A program made the position numbers and the translations under genes. Shown here piece by piece: positions 54,446-63,302 of a stretch of 64,000 nucleotides of DNA. The notes beneath the pieces are model-generated. The model did no database searches. It was not told the origin of the DNA and was given only the letters and a program-made list of their open reading frames with translations. How positions within the stretch are numbered: the stretch's first letter is position 1; each line of letters begins with the position of its first letter. The DNA comes from Pseudoroseomonas cervicalis (lineage in GTDB: Bacteria; Pseudomonadota; Alphaproteobacteria; Acetobacterales; Acetobacteraceae): positions 2,885,501 to 2,949,500 of the forward strand of contig NZ_JAUTAJ010000004.1 in NCBI RefSeq assembly GCF_030818485.1. Reading direction: 5' to 3'.

Positions 54446-55008
54446 CAGGCGTGGCGCCGCAGCAGGGGGCGGATATCCTGCTCCAGCACCTCCGGCGTCA
54501 CCGGCCCCGGCCAGCGCCAGCGCACAATGCCCTGGCGGTCGAGCAGATAGGTCTCCGGCACGCCATAGACGCCCCAATCGATGGCCACCCGCCCCGGCTC
54601 GTCCCGCCCCAGCCGCCGGAACGGGTTGCCATGCCGGGTCAGGAACTGCGCCGCATCGCCCGGCTTGTCCTTGTAGTTGATGCCGAAGACCGGCACGCCC
54701 TCGCGCGCCAGCCGCATCAGCTGCGGATGCTCGACGATGCAGGGCACGCACCAGCTGGCCCAGAAATTCACCAGCACCGGGGCCGGCAGCGCGCGCAGCT
54801 CGGCATCGCCGAAGGCGGGCACGCCGCTGGCCTCCAGCGGCGGCAGGGTGAAGCTCGGGGCCTGCTTGCCCACCAGGACGGAGGGCACGCCGCGCGGGTC
54901 ATAGCTGCCATCGCCCAGGCCGCGCAGCATTCCGTAGAAGCCTGCACCCCCGGCCACCGCCAGCCCGAGCGGCGCCAGCATGATCATGCGGCGGCTGGTC
55001 AGGGGCAT
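54445..55008 (-). CDS. ccmG: Thiol:disulfide interchange protein CcmG (DsbE)
   Basis: A membrane-tethered thioredoxin-fold reductant for the Ccm system. 187 residues. Anchor helix about 8-27; redox motif NFWASWCVPCIVEHP (WCVPC); the family-specific VFGINYKDKPGDAAQFL and cis-proline YGVPETYLLDRQG. The Met at 55008 is followed by Met codons at 8 and 10; any could serve. It is separated from ccmF by a short R2 element. Confidence 0.95.
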   Translation of the reverse strand: MPLTSRRMIMLAPLGLAVAGGAGFYGMLRGLGDGSYDPRGVPSVLVGKQAPSFTLPPLEASGVPAFGDAELRALPAPVLVNFWASWCVPCIVEHPQLMRLAREGVPVFGINYKDKPGDAAQFLTRHGNPFRRLGRDEPGRVAIDWGVYGVPETYLLDRQGIVRWRWPGPVTPEVLEQDIRPLLRRHA

Positions 55009-55020
55009 CTCGGAACTCCT

Positions 55021-55086
55021 TTTTTGTCAGGCTGCCGCCGTCTCCCGGCGAAGCGGGCCGCGACACCGGGCCCAGGGCAGCCCCGG
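55021..55086 (+). repeat. R2-type element between ccmF and ccmG
   Basis: TTTTTGTCAGGCTGCCGCCG followed by TCTCCCGGCGAAGCGGGCCG matches the left part of the R2 family at 47901 and 48004. The right end is degenerate. It interrupts an otherwise tightly overlapping operon. Confidence 0.7.
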
Positions 55087-57060
55087 TTAAGTGGTGCGGC
55101 GCCCTTGTGCGCCATGGCCGGCAGCGGGCAGGGGCGCGGCGATGCGGATGCGGCGGTCGGTCAGCGACACCGCGCCGCCCAGCGCCATCACCAGCGCCCC
55201 CAGCCAGATCCAGGGCGCCAGGATGTTGTGGTGCACCCGCAGCACCGCCTGGCCCCCCTCCTCCTCGCCCAGCACGGCATAGAGATCGCCGCGCGGCCGG
55301 GCATGGATGGCGGCCTCGGTGGTGGTCATGCTGCCCACCGGGAAATAGCGCCGCTCCGGCCGCAGCACCGTCACCACCGCGCCATCGCGCAGCACCGTCA
55401 CCGTGGCCCGGCGGGCGGACCAGTTGGGGCCGATCACATCCTCCACCCGGTCCAGGCGCCATTCATAGCCGGCATGCCGGATGGCCTGGCCGGGGCGAAG
55501 CGCTGCCAGATGGTCGCTGGCCAGGCCCATGCCCGCCATGCCCAGGATCGAGATGCCGACCCCGGCATGCGCCAGCGCCGCGCCCCAGGCGGCGCGCGGC
55601 AGGCCGCGCGCGCGGCTCCAGGCGGCGGCCGGGCGGCGGAACAGCGCGATGCGGTCGAAAATGTCGGCCAGCGCGCCGCAGATCAGCCAGAGCGCGGCGG
55701 CGAAACCCAGCGCCGGGCCGATGCGCAGGCCGGCGAAGGCCAGCACCAGCGCCACGGCACCGGCGGCGGCCAGCGCCGCCCACCACAGCCGCTGCAGCAC
55801 CGGCCACAGCCGCGCCCGCTTCCAGGGCAGCAGCGGCCCGGCCGCCATGGCCAGCACCAGCGGCACGGCCAGCGGCAGGATGGCGGTGTTGAAGAAGGGC
55901 GGGCCCACCGAGATCTTCTGGCCCAGCAGCAGGTCGGCGAACATCGGCCACAGCGTGCCGGCCAGCACCACCGCCGCCATGGCGCAGAGCAGCAGGTTGT
56001 TCAGCACCAGCGAGCCCTCGCGCGACAGCGGCGCGAACAGGCCGGTGGGCGCCATGGACGGCGCCCGCCAGGCGAACAGCGCCAGGCTGCCGGCGACATA
56101 GAAGCCGAGCAGGCCCAGGATGAACACGCCGCGCGACGGGTCGGAGGCGAAGGCATGCACCGAGTTCAGCACGCCCGAGCGCACCAGGAAGGTGCCCAGC
56201 AGCGAGAAGCCGAAGGCCAGCAGCGCCAGCAGCAGGGTCCAGATCTTCAGCGCCTCGCGCTTCTCCACCACGATGGCGGAGTGCAGCAGCGCCGTGCCGG
56301 CCAGCCAGGGCAGCAGGGAGGCGTTCTCGACCGGGTCCCAGAACCAGTAGCCGCCCCAGCCCAGCTCGTAATAGGCCCACCAGGAGCCGAGCGCGATGCC
56401 GAGCGTCAGGAAGGCCCAGGCCGCCAGCGCCCAGGGGCGCACCCAGCGGCCCCAGGCGGCGTCCACCCGCCCCTCGATCAGCGCGGCGACCGCGAAGGCG
56501 AAGGTGACGGCATAGCCGACATAGCCCAGGTAGAGCAGCGGCGGGTGGAAGGCGAGGCCGGGATCCTGCAGCACCGGGTTCAGCCCCTGCCCGTCCGGCG
56601 GCGCCGGCCAGACCCGGCCGAAGGGGTTGGAGGTGAGCAGGGTGAAGGCCAGGAAGCCGATCGCCACCAGCCCCAGCACACCCAGCACCCGGGCCCGCAG
56701 CATGCCCGGCAGGTCGCGGCCGAAGCCGGCGACGGCGGCGCCGCACAGCGCCAGGATCAGCACCCAGAGCAGCAGCGAGCCCTCGTGATTGCCCCAGGCG
56801 CCGGCGTATTTGTACAGCAGCGGCTTGGCCGAGTGGCTGTTCTGCACCACGGTGATGACGCTGGTGTCGTTCACCGCGAAGGCCCAGAGCAGGGCACCGA
56901 AGGCGGCGGCGCAGGCCAGCGCCTGGCCATAGGCGAGCGGCGCGGCCGCGCCCATCAGCCGCGCATCGCGCCGCGCCGCGCCCCAGAGCGGCAGCACCGT
57001 CTGGGCCAGCGCCAGCGCGAAGGCGAGCGCCAGGGCGAAATGGCCGAATTCCGCGATCAT
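55087..57060 (-). CDS. ccmF: Heme lyase subunit CcmF
   Basis: The large membrane subunit that joins heme to apocytochrome c. 657 residues with about 15 helices. The WWD-domain is WWAYYELGWGGYWFWDPVEN (about 234-253); NHEGSLLLWVLILALCG and PPLLYLGYVGYAVTFAFAVA carry conserved heme-ligand histidines and flanks. ATG 57060 overlaps ccmE by four bases. Confidence 0.96.
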   Translation of the reverse strand: MIAEFGHFALALAFALALAQTVLPLWGAARRDARLMGAAAPLAYGQALACAAAFGALLWAFAVNDTSVITVVQNSHSAKPLLYKYAGAWGNHEGSLLLWVLILALCGAAVAGFGRDLPGMLRARVLGVLGLVAIGFLAFTLLTSNPFGRVWPAPPDGQGLNPVLQDPGLAFHPPLLYLGYVGYAVTFAFAVAALIEGRVDAAWGRWVRPWALAAWAFLTLGIALGSWWAYYELGWGGYWFWDPVENASLLPWLAGTALLHSAIVVEKREALKIWTLLLALLAFGFSLLGTFLVRSGVLNSVHAFASDPSRGVFILGLLGFYVAGSLALFAWRAPSMAPTGLFAPLSREGSLVLNNLLLCAMAAVVLAGTLWPMFADLLLGQKISVGPPFFNTAILPLAVPLVLAMAAGPLLPWKRARLWPVLQRLWWAALAAAGAVALVLAFAGLRIGPALGFAAALWLICGALADIFDRIALFRRPAAAWSRARGLPRAAWGAALAHAGVGISILGMAGMGLASDHLAALRPGQAIRHAGYEWRLDRVEDVIGPNWSARRATVTVLRDGAVVTVLRPERRYFPVGSMTTTEAAIHARPRGDLYAVLGEEEGGQAVLRVHHNILAPWIWLGALVMALGGAVSLTDRRIRIAAPLPAAGHGAQGRRTT

Positions 57061-57575
57061 CCGCCGCTGTTCTCCGGGCTGGGGGAGAGGGTGTTCCAGC
57101 TGGCCGCCGGCGGCGGCGCGCCGCGCGCCGGGTCCCAATGGCCGCTGCGCTTCAGCGCGTCGGCGACCTCGGGCGGCATGTAGGTCTCGTCATGGCGGGC
57201 CAGCACCTCGCTGGCGCGGAACAGCCCGTCCGGCCCCAGCTTGCCCAGCGCCACCACGCCCTGGCCCTCGCGCAGCAGGTCGGGCAGCACGCCGTGATAG
57301 GTGACCGGGATGGTGGCCGGCCCGTCGGTGACGCGGAAGCGTGCCTCCGGCTTGCCATCGGCGGCCTGGCTGCGCTGCAGGCTGCCGGCCTCGACCAGCC
57401 CGCCCAGGCGGAAGGCGCGGTCGGGGCCGGGATTCTTCGCGGCGATGTCGCTGGGGGCCAGGAAGAAGACCAGATTGTCCTGGAAGGCGGTGAGCGTCAG
57501 CGCGGTGGCGGTGCCGAGGCCGAGCCCGGCCAGCAGCACGATCCACATCCGACGCCGCTTGCGCGACAGACTCAC
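57057..57575 (-). CDS. ccmE: Periplasmic heme chaperone CcmE
   Basis: CcmE carries heme covalently from CcmC to CcmF. 172 residues. Start GTG 57575 with AGGAGG upstream gives SLSRKRRRMWIVLL, the usual basic N-terminus before the anchor helix. DNLVFFLAPSDIAAKNPG follows. The heme-binding histidine is in LARHDETYMPPEVADAL (H near residue 131). The ATG inside the basic tract is a less likely start. Overlaps the small membrane gene upstream by four bases. Confidence 0.95.
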   Translation of the reverse strand: MSLSRKRRRMWIVLLAGLGLGTATALTLTAFQDNLVFFLAPSDIAAKNPGPDRAFRLGGLVEAGSLQRSQAADGKPEARFRVTDGPATIPVTYHGVLPDLLREGQGVVALGKLGPDGLFRASEVLARHDETYMPPEVADALKRSGHWDPARGAPPPAASWNTLSPSPENSGG

Positions 57576-57790
57576 CCTTGCCTCCTCTGCCGCCAGCGGG
57601 CGGTCCCTTTCGCGACCAGGACGGAGGCCAGCTCCGCCAGGTCGAAGATCGCACTGCCCATGACCCAGACCGCCAGGGCACAGGCCAGGGCGGGGAGCAG
57701 CCCCCACCCGGCCAGCAGCATCAGGCCCGGCACCAGCGCCAGCGCCAGGGCGGTGACCGCCAGCGCCAGCCCGGTGCGGGCCGCCTTCAT
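57572..57790 (-). CDS. Small two-helix membrane protein inside the ccm operon
   Basis: A 72-residue protein with two hydrophobic helices, about 6-29 (TGLALAVTALALALVPGLML) and 32-52, then FDLAELASVLVAKGTARW and a basic tail. It overlaps ccmD upstream and ccmE downstream by four bases each, so it is surely translated with them. I know no standard Ccm component in this position. The function is unknown; it might assist CcmC-CcmD-CcmE heme loading. Confidence 0.72.
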   Translation of the reverse strand: MKAARTGLALAVTALALALVPGLMLLAGWGLLPALACALAVWVMGSAIFDLAELASVLVAKGTARWRQRRQG

Positions 57791-57933
57791 GCGCGCCGCC
57801 GCGGGCGCGGACCCAGCAGCGCCATGCGCCGCTTCGCCGCGGCGTGGCGCCGCGCCGCCAGCAGCGCCATGCCGCCGAAGCCGAGCGCCGCCAGCCCCCA
57901 GGAGAGGGCGACATGCCACCAATGCTGCGTCAT
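57787..57933 (-). CDS. ccmD: Heme exporter protein CcmD
   Basis: A 48-residue protein with one membrane helix (HVALSWGLAALGFGGMALLA, 8-27) and a basic tail (RRHAAAKRRMALLGPRPRRR), exactly the design of CcmD, which releases holo-CcmE from CcmABC. AGGGAGAA precedes ATG 57933. The position after ccmC is the normal one. Confidence 0.88.
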   Translation of the reverse strand: MTQHWWHVALSWGLAALGFGGMALLAARRHAAAKRRMALLGPRPRRRA

Positions 57934-57979
57934 GCCGCATTCTCCCTGCCGGCGCCTTGATCCGGCGCAAGAAGCGCGG

Positions 57980-58804
57980 TCATGCCGCGCCCTCCAGCCC
58001 GGCCGCCTCATGCTGCCGGGCGCGGGAGAGCTGCAGCTGGCGCAGCCGCTTCTCCATCACCGCGGCGCGGGTGCGGGCCAGCACCAGGGCTGCGAAGGCC
58101 AGGCTGAAGCCGGCCGCGCAGACCAGCAGCGGGTAGAGGATGTCGACATGCATGCCCGGCGCCGCGGCGCGGGTGACCGAGGCCGATTGGTGCAGCGTGT
58201 TGAACCAGTCGACGCTCCACTTGATGACCGGCAGGTTCACCGCGCCGATCAGCGCCAGGATGGCGCCGGCGCGGGCGCCGCGCTCCTCCTCGTCGAAGGC
58301 GCGGACCAGGGCGGCATGGCCGACCCACAGGAAGAACAGCACCAGCACCGAGGTCATGCGGGCATCCCAGGCCCACCAGGTGCCCCACATCGGCCGGCCC
58401 CACAGGCTGCCGGTGGCCAGGCACAGCGCGGTGACCATGGCGCCGACCGGCGACAGCTCCCGCGCCGCCAGATCGGCCAGCGGGTGGCGCCAGATCAGCG
58501 ACATGGCCGAGGCGATGGCCAGGCCGAGATAGCCGCCCATGGCCAGCCAGGCCATCGGCACATGCACATACATGATGCGCACCGTCTCCCCCTGCTGCCA
58601 GTCGGGCGGGGAGAAGAGCAGCGCCCAGGCGGCGCCGGCGCCCAGCACCAGCGCCGCGAGCCCCCAGAGCCAGGGCAGCAGCCGCTCGGTCAGCCGCAGG
58701 AAGCGGCCGGGATTGGCGAAGCGGTGCAGCCCGCCGCCGGCGGGGGCGGCGGCTGCGGGGGCGGCGGGGCGGCTGGCGGGGCCGGGGTGGGACGGGGTGC
58801 TCAC
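57980..58804 (-). CDS. ccmC: Heme-handling membrane protein CcmC
   Basis: CcmC loads heme onto CcmE. 274 residues, six helices. The tryptophan-rich WWD-type motif is RPMWGTWWAWDARMTS (about 139-154); heme-ligand histidines lie in MYVHVPMAWLAMGG and in WFNTLHQSASVTRA. Residues 1-25 ([18 protein letters not shown]) are a Pro/Ala extension not usual for CcmC. Start taken as GTG 58804; a TTG three codons earlier is possible, and homologues normally begin near LHRFANPGRFLRL. ccmA and ccmB are not in this window. Confidence 0.93.
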   Translation of the reverse strand: MSTPSHPGPASRPAAPAAAAPAGGGLHRFANPGRFLRLTERLLPWLWGLAALVLGAGAAWALLFSPPDWQQGETVRIMYVHVPMAWLAMGGYLGLAIASAMSLIWRHPLADLAARELSPVGAMVTALCLATGSLWGRPMWGTWWAWDARMTSVLVLFFLWVGHAALVRAFDEEERGARAGAILALIGAVNLPVIKWSVDWFNTLHQSASVTRAAAPGMHVDILYPLLVCAAGFSLAFAALVLARTRAAVMEKRLRQLQLSRARQHEAAGLEGAA

Positions 58805-58941
58805 GCCGCGCAAACTAGGGGCTTGCGGCGCCGGATTGAAGCCATCGCCGCACGCGGTTACGTCATGACACAGCCCCGGCGCCGCCGTGGCGCCGCCAGG
58901 AGAGCCCGGCGCCGCAGGGCGCCTTGAGGAGAGAGAAGCCG

Positions 58942-59235
58942 ATGCTGTTCGCCATTGTCTGCGAGGACAAGCCCGCCGCGCTGGAGCTGCGCCTGGCCAC
59001 GCGGCCCACGCATCTCGAATATCTCGACAGCAAGGTCGAGGCGCTGGTGCAGGCCGGCCCGGTGCTGGATGCCGAGGGCAAGCCCTGCGGCAGCGTGCTG
59101 CTGGTCGATGTCGCCGACCAGGCGGCGGCCGAGGCCTTCGCCGCCGAGGACCCCTATGCCAAGGCCGGGCTGTTCGCCAAGGTCACGGTGCGGCCCTTCC
59201 GCCAGGTCTATGCCGGCGGCCAGCGCGTCGGCTGA
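58942..59235 (+). CDS. YciI family protein
   Basis: A 97-residue ferredoxin-like alpha/beta protein. MLFAIVCEDKPAALELRLAT is followed by RPTHLEYLDS, with the conserved histidine, AGPVLDAEGKPCGSVLLVDV and the DPYAKAGLFAKVTVRPFRQV block; the D-P-Y-x-x-A-G-L-F motif is diagnostic. The function is unknown, possibly an enzyme with a His-Asp pair. GAGGAGAG precedes the ATG. Followed 13 bp later by the EVE gene, probably cotranscribed; the two often adjoin in alphaproteobacteria. Confidence 0.92.
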   Translation: MLFAIVCEDKPAALELRLATRPTHLEYLDSKVEALVQAGPVLDAEGKPCGSVLLVDVADQAAAEAFAAEDPYAKAGLFAKVTVRPFRQVYAGGQRVG

Positions 59236-59248
59236 GGGGCGCGCCGCC

Positions 59249-59662
59249 ATGGCCTATTGGCTGGTCAAGAGCGAGCCCGACGCCTTTTCCTGGCAGCAGC
59301 AGGTGGAGAACGGGGTCGAGCCCTGGACCGGCGTGCGCAACGCCCAGGCGGCGAAGAACCTCCGCGCCATGCGGCAGGGCGACCGCGCCTTCTTCTACCA
59401 TTCCAATGTGGGGAAGGAGATCGTCGGCGTGGTCGAGGTGGCGCGCGAGGCCTATCCCGACCCGACCGAGGAGAGCGGCCGCTGGGCCTGTGTCGACATG
59501 CGCGCGGTGGGGCCGATGCCGCGCCCGGTGACGCTGGCCGAGATCAAGACGATGCCGGAACTGGCCGAGATCGGGCTGATCCGGCAGTCGCGCCTGTCGG
59601 TGATGCCGATCTCCGACGAACACTGGGCGCTGCTCTGCCGCCTGGGCGGCTTCCAGGGCTGA
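59249..59662 (+). CDS. EVE domain protein (PUA-like)
   Basis: A 137-residue EVE-domain protein. MAYWLVKSEPDAFSWQQQVE, WTGVRNAQAAKNLRAMRQGD and FFYHSNVGKEIVGVVEVARE are classic for the Thy28-like group. EVE domains of the PUA fold read modified bases in DNA or RNA. No restriction or McrBC-like partner lies nearby, so this is probably the housekeeping type. Confidence 0.94.
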   Translation: MAYWLVKSEPDAFSWQQQVENGVEPWTGVRNAQAAKNLRAMRQGDRAFFYHSNVGKEIVGVVEVAREAYPDPTEESGRWACVDMRAVGPMPRPVTLAEIKTMPELAEIGLIRQSRLSVMPISDEHWALLCRLGGFQG

Positions 59663-59707
59663 GAGCGGCCAGGGCCGGGGCGGCTCCCCCGGCCCTGGCG
59701 CCCCGCC

Positions 59708-60202
59708 TCAGTTCCGGCGGGCCCGGTCGTTGAACCAGGGCGTGTTGTGGCGCGGCGGCGGCTCGGCCATGGGCGGCTGCGGCTGCAGCAGCGGGCCGGG
59801 ATCGACATAGATCTGCGTCCCCGGCGGCAGATAGGGCGGGGTCTGCGGCGGGTAGGGGGAGGGGCGGCGGCGGAAATCGCGCTCCACCTCCTCGCGCCCC
59901 AGATAGCGGCCCTCGGCATCGTAATGCCGCAGCACCCCGCCGCCGGCCGAGCGTTCCGAGCGCCCGTCATATTGGCCATAGGCGTCGTAGTGCCGCTGCA
60001 CGCCGCCCTGGGTCTCGGTGCGGCCGAGCGGGCGGCCATAGGGATCGACCTCGTAGCGGATCTGCGCCGCCGCCGGGCCGCCCAGCAGGGCCAGCGCCAG
60101 GGCCAGCGCCGCCACCGCGCCGCCCCTCCTTCCCCCCGCCAGCCTTCCTGCCAGCCTTCCTGCCAGCCTTCCTGCCCGGGGCAGGGTCTTCCGATGCCGC
60201 AT
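59708..60202 (-). CDS. Secreted protein with YD/tyrosine-glycine short repeats
   Basis: A 164-residue protein. The signal peptide has an unusual n-region of three AGRL units, encoded by a 12-bp triplication, then a hydrophobic core (AVAALALALALLGGPAAAQ). The mature part repeats a G-R-x-x-G-R / HYDAxGxY theme: VDPYGRPLGRTETQGGVQRH, YDAYGQYDGRSERS, HYDAEGRYLGREE, like short RHS/YD-type repeats. A Pro-rich C-terminus follows. Function unknown. Convergent with the EVE gene. Confidence 0.7.
   Translation of the reverse strand: MRHRKTLPRAGRLAGRLAGRLAGGRRGGAVAALALALALLGGPAAAQIRYEVDPYGRPLGRTETQGGVQRHYDAYGQYDGRSERSAGGGVLRHYDAEGRYLGREEVERDFRRRPSPYPPQTPPYLPPGTQIYVDPGPLLQPQPPMAEPPPRHNTPWFNDRARRN
60138..60176. 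repeat. 12-bp tandem triplication in a signal-peptide coding region
   Basis: GCCAGCCTTCCT occurs three times without change from 60138 to 60173, followed by GCC. It encodes the AGRL repeats near the N-terminus of the secreted protein on the minus strand. Copy number could vary in frame. Confidence 0.9.
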
Positions 60203-60401
60203 GAGCCGCCTCCTCCTGCCTGCGCCCGACCGATCCGCGCGAGGCTGCCGCAGAAAGGTTAACGGAATGGGCGGAAAGCCGCTGCCGCATCCACCGGGCG
60301 TTCCGGCATCCTGCGTCCGGCGGCGGGGGCTTGCGGCGGGGGCGGCGCTGGGCGATGCCCGGGCTGGCGGGGCCGCCCCGCCCGACCGCAGGACACGCCG
60401 C

Positions 60402-60749
60402 ATGGATGAACGCCGCCTCTGCCATCTCGACGACATCCCCGAAGGCGGCTCGCGCGGCTTCGCCGGCACGCCGGGCAGCTTCATCGGGCTGTTCGCGGTG
60501 CGCCGCGGCGATGCCGTGCATGTCTATGTCAATTCCTGCCCGCATGTCGGCGTGCCGCTGGAGATCGTGCCCGACCGCTTCCTGGACGGGCCGGGGCGGC
60601 AGATCGTCTGCGCCGTGCATGGCGCGCATTTCCGCATCGAGGACGGGTTCTGCACCTCCGGCCCCTGTGCCGGCGATTCGCTGGAGGCGGTGCCGGTGCG
60701 CATCGACGACCAGGGCGCGGTCTGGGTCCCCGCCGATGCCGGCGCCTGA
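60402..60749 (+). CDS. Rieske [2Fe-2S] protein (ferredoxin-like)
   Basis: A 115-residue stand-alone Rieske domain. Cluster ligands are C46 and H48 in SCPHVGVPLE, and C70 and H73 in VCAVHGAHF. Length and lack of a membrane anchor point to a ferredoxin component or small Rieske protein of the NirD/BphF kind. Its redox partner is not nearby. It lies about 145 bp upstream of acs. Confidence 0.9.
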   Translation: MDERRLCHLDDIPEGGSRGFAGTPGSFIGLFAVRRGDAVHVYVNSCPHVGVPLEIVPDRFLDGPGRQIVCAVHGAHFRIEDGFCTSGPCAGDSLEAVPVRIDDQGAVWVPADAGA

Positions 60750-60893
60750 GAAGGGCCGGCCGCGGGGGCGGGCATGGAGCCGGTTCCAATTCCGCGTTGC
60801 AGCACTTGACGGGGATCAAGGCGCATTGGCCCAATAGCGGCGAAAGACGGGGTGCCGCCTCAACCGGCGGACACCATAGCGGGAGGAAAGAGC

Positions 60894-62825
<1,932 letters not shown>

Positions 62826-62827
62826 TT

Positions 62828-62905
62828 GTCAGGCTGCCGCTGTCCTGTTGCGAGGCGGGACTTTTCTTTCAGGCTGCCGCCGTCCCGTTTTGAAGCGGGA
62901 CGCGG
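62828..62905 (+). repeat. Two R2-type element ends after acs
   Basis: TGTCAGGCTGCCGCTGTC (62828) and TTCAGGCTGCCGCCGTCC (62867) are two copies of the R2 left end, 39 bp apart, each followed by GAGGCGGGAC or GAAGCGGGACG. They directly follow the acs stop. Confidence 0.72.
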
Positions 62906-62924
62906 CAGGCTAGTGGGAGCACCC

Positions 62925-63014
62925 GTGGTCCGGTGGCTTCGCCGTGTTGCCGCCATCCTGTTTCCAGGCGAGGTGCGCAATCCGGACAAGGTCTGGCGGT
63001 CAGGTGGAAAATAG
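62925..63014 (+). CDS. Possible 29-residue peptide followed at once by a terminator
   Basis: GTG 62925 has GGGAG five bases upstream. The frame reads VVRWLRRVAAILFPGEVRNP and DKVWRSGGK, a basic amphipathic N-terminal half, and stops with TAG one base before a perfect terminator stem at 63015. The ribosome site and the tight terminator suggest a real small gene; no homologue is known to me. Confidence 0.35.
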   Translation: MVRWLRRVAAILFPGEVRNPDKVWRSGGK

Positions 63015-63040
63015 AAGCCCCGCGAAAGCGGGGCTTTTTT
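63015..63040 (+). terminator. Rho-independent terminator AAGCCCCGC-GAAA-GCGGGGCTT
   Basis: A 9-bp stem with a GAAA tetraloop, followed by TTTTTTGGG. It ends transcription from acs or from the small frame just upstream. 63041-63120 then holds an unusually AT-rich stretch with no gene I can support. Confidence 0.92.
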
Positions 63041-63136
63041 GGGCCATTATGCACTTTGCAAACAGAAGGATTTTTACTTGACTGCCAGCCGGTCACCCAA
63101 CTAGATTTCTATTCATGCGGTCGTGAGCCGCCCGAG

Positions 63137-63216
63137 AAGCCCAGGGTCGCGGGTTCGAATCCCGCCGGGCGCGCCACTTGGCGTCCGTAGCTCAGCTGGA
63201 TAGAGTGAGGGCCTTC
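63137..63216 (+). tRNA. Scrambled tRNA-Arg: 3' half placed upstream of 5' half
   Basis: 63137-63176 is the 3' half of a tRNA: AA, anticodon-stem strand GCCCA, variable loop GGGTC, T arm GCGGG-TTCGAAT-CCCGC, acceptor CGGGCGC, discriminator G and encoded CCA. After CTTG, 63181-63216 is a 5' half: acceptor GCGTCCG, TA, D arm GCTC-AGCTGGATA-GAGT, G, anticodon-stem strand AGGGC, CTTC. The acceptor strands pair fully (one G-T), and GGGC pairs with GCCC. Joined 5' half to 3' half they give a tRNA-Arg-like molecule of about 76 nt, anticodon perhaps TCT or TCG. Neither half is complete in the normal order. Could be a permuted gene or two decayed copies. Confidence 0.6.
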
Positions 63217-63230
63217 CTTGAACTCACGCT

Positions 63231-63266
63231 AAACGCCGCCCCTAGCCGGGGCGGCGTTTTGTTTTT
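63231..63266 (+). terminator. Strong hairpin AAACGCCGCCCC-TAGC-cGGGGCGGCGTTT with T-run
   Basis: A perfect 12-bp stem, followed by TTGTTTTTTC. It lies 14 bp beyond the tRNA 5' half and would end its transcript. It may also serve the convergent kinase gene. Confidence 0.92.
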
Positions 63267-63302
63267 TCGGATTCTCGAAAGAAAAGCAGCCCGACAGAAA
63301 AA

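Noticed and set aside
54451..57183. Plus-strand open frame of about 910 codons
   Set aside because: Antisense to ccmG and ccmF; low-complexity, no motif.
63137..63176. Phage or island attachment site (lone tRNA 3' end)
   Set aside because: Possible in principle, but no integrase or mobile gene lies in the window and a matching 5' half sits 4 nt away, which a simple attachment site does not explain.
63122..63228. Two-piece (permuted) tmRNA of alphaproteobacteria
   Set aside because: The D arm GCTC-AGCTGGATA-GAGT and the normal-sized halves are those of an ordinary tRNA; no tag-peptide frame or GGGG acceptor start is present.
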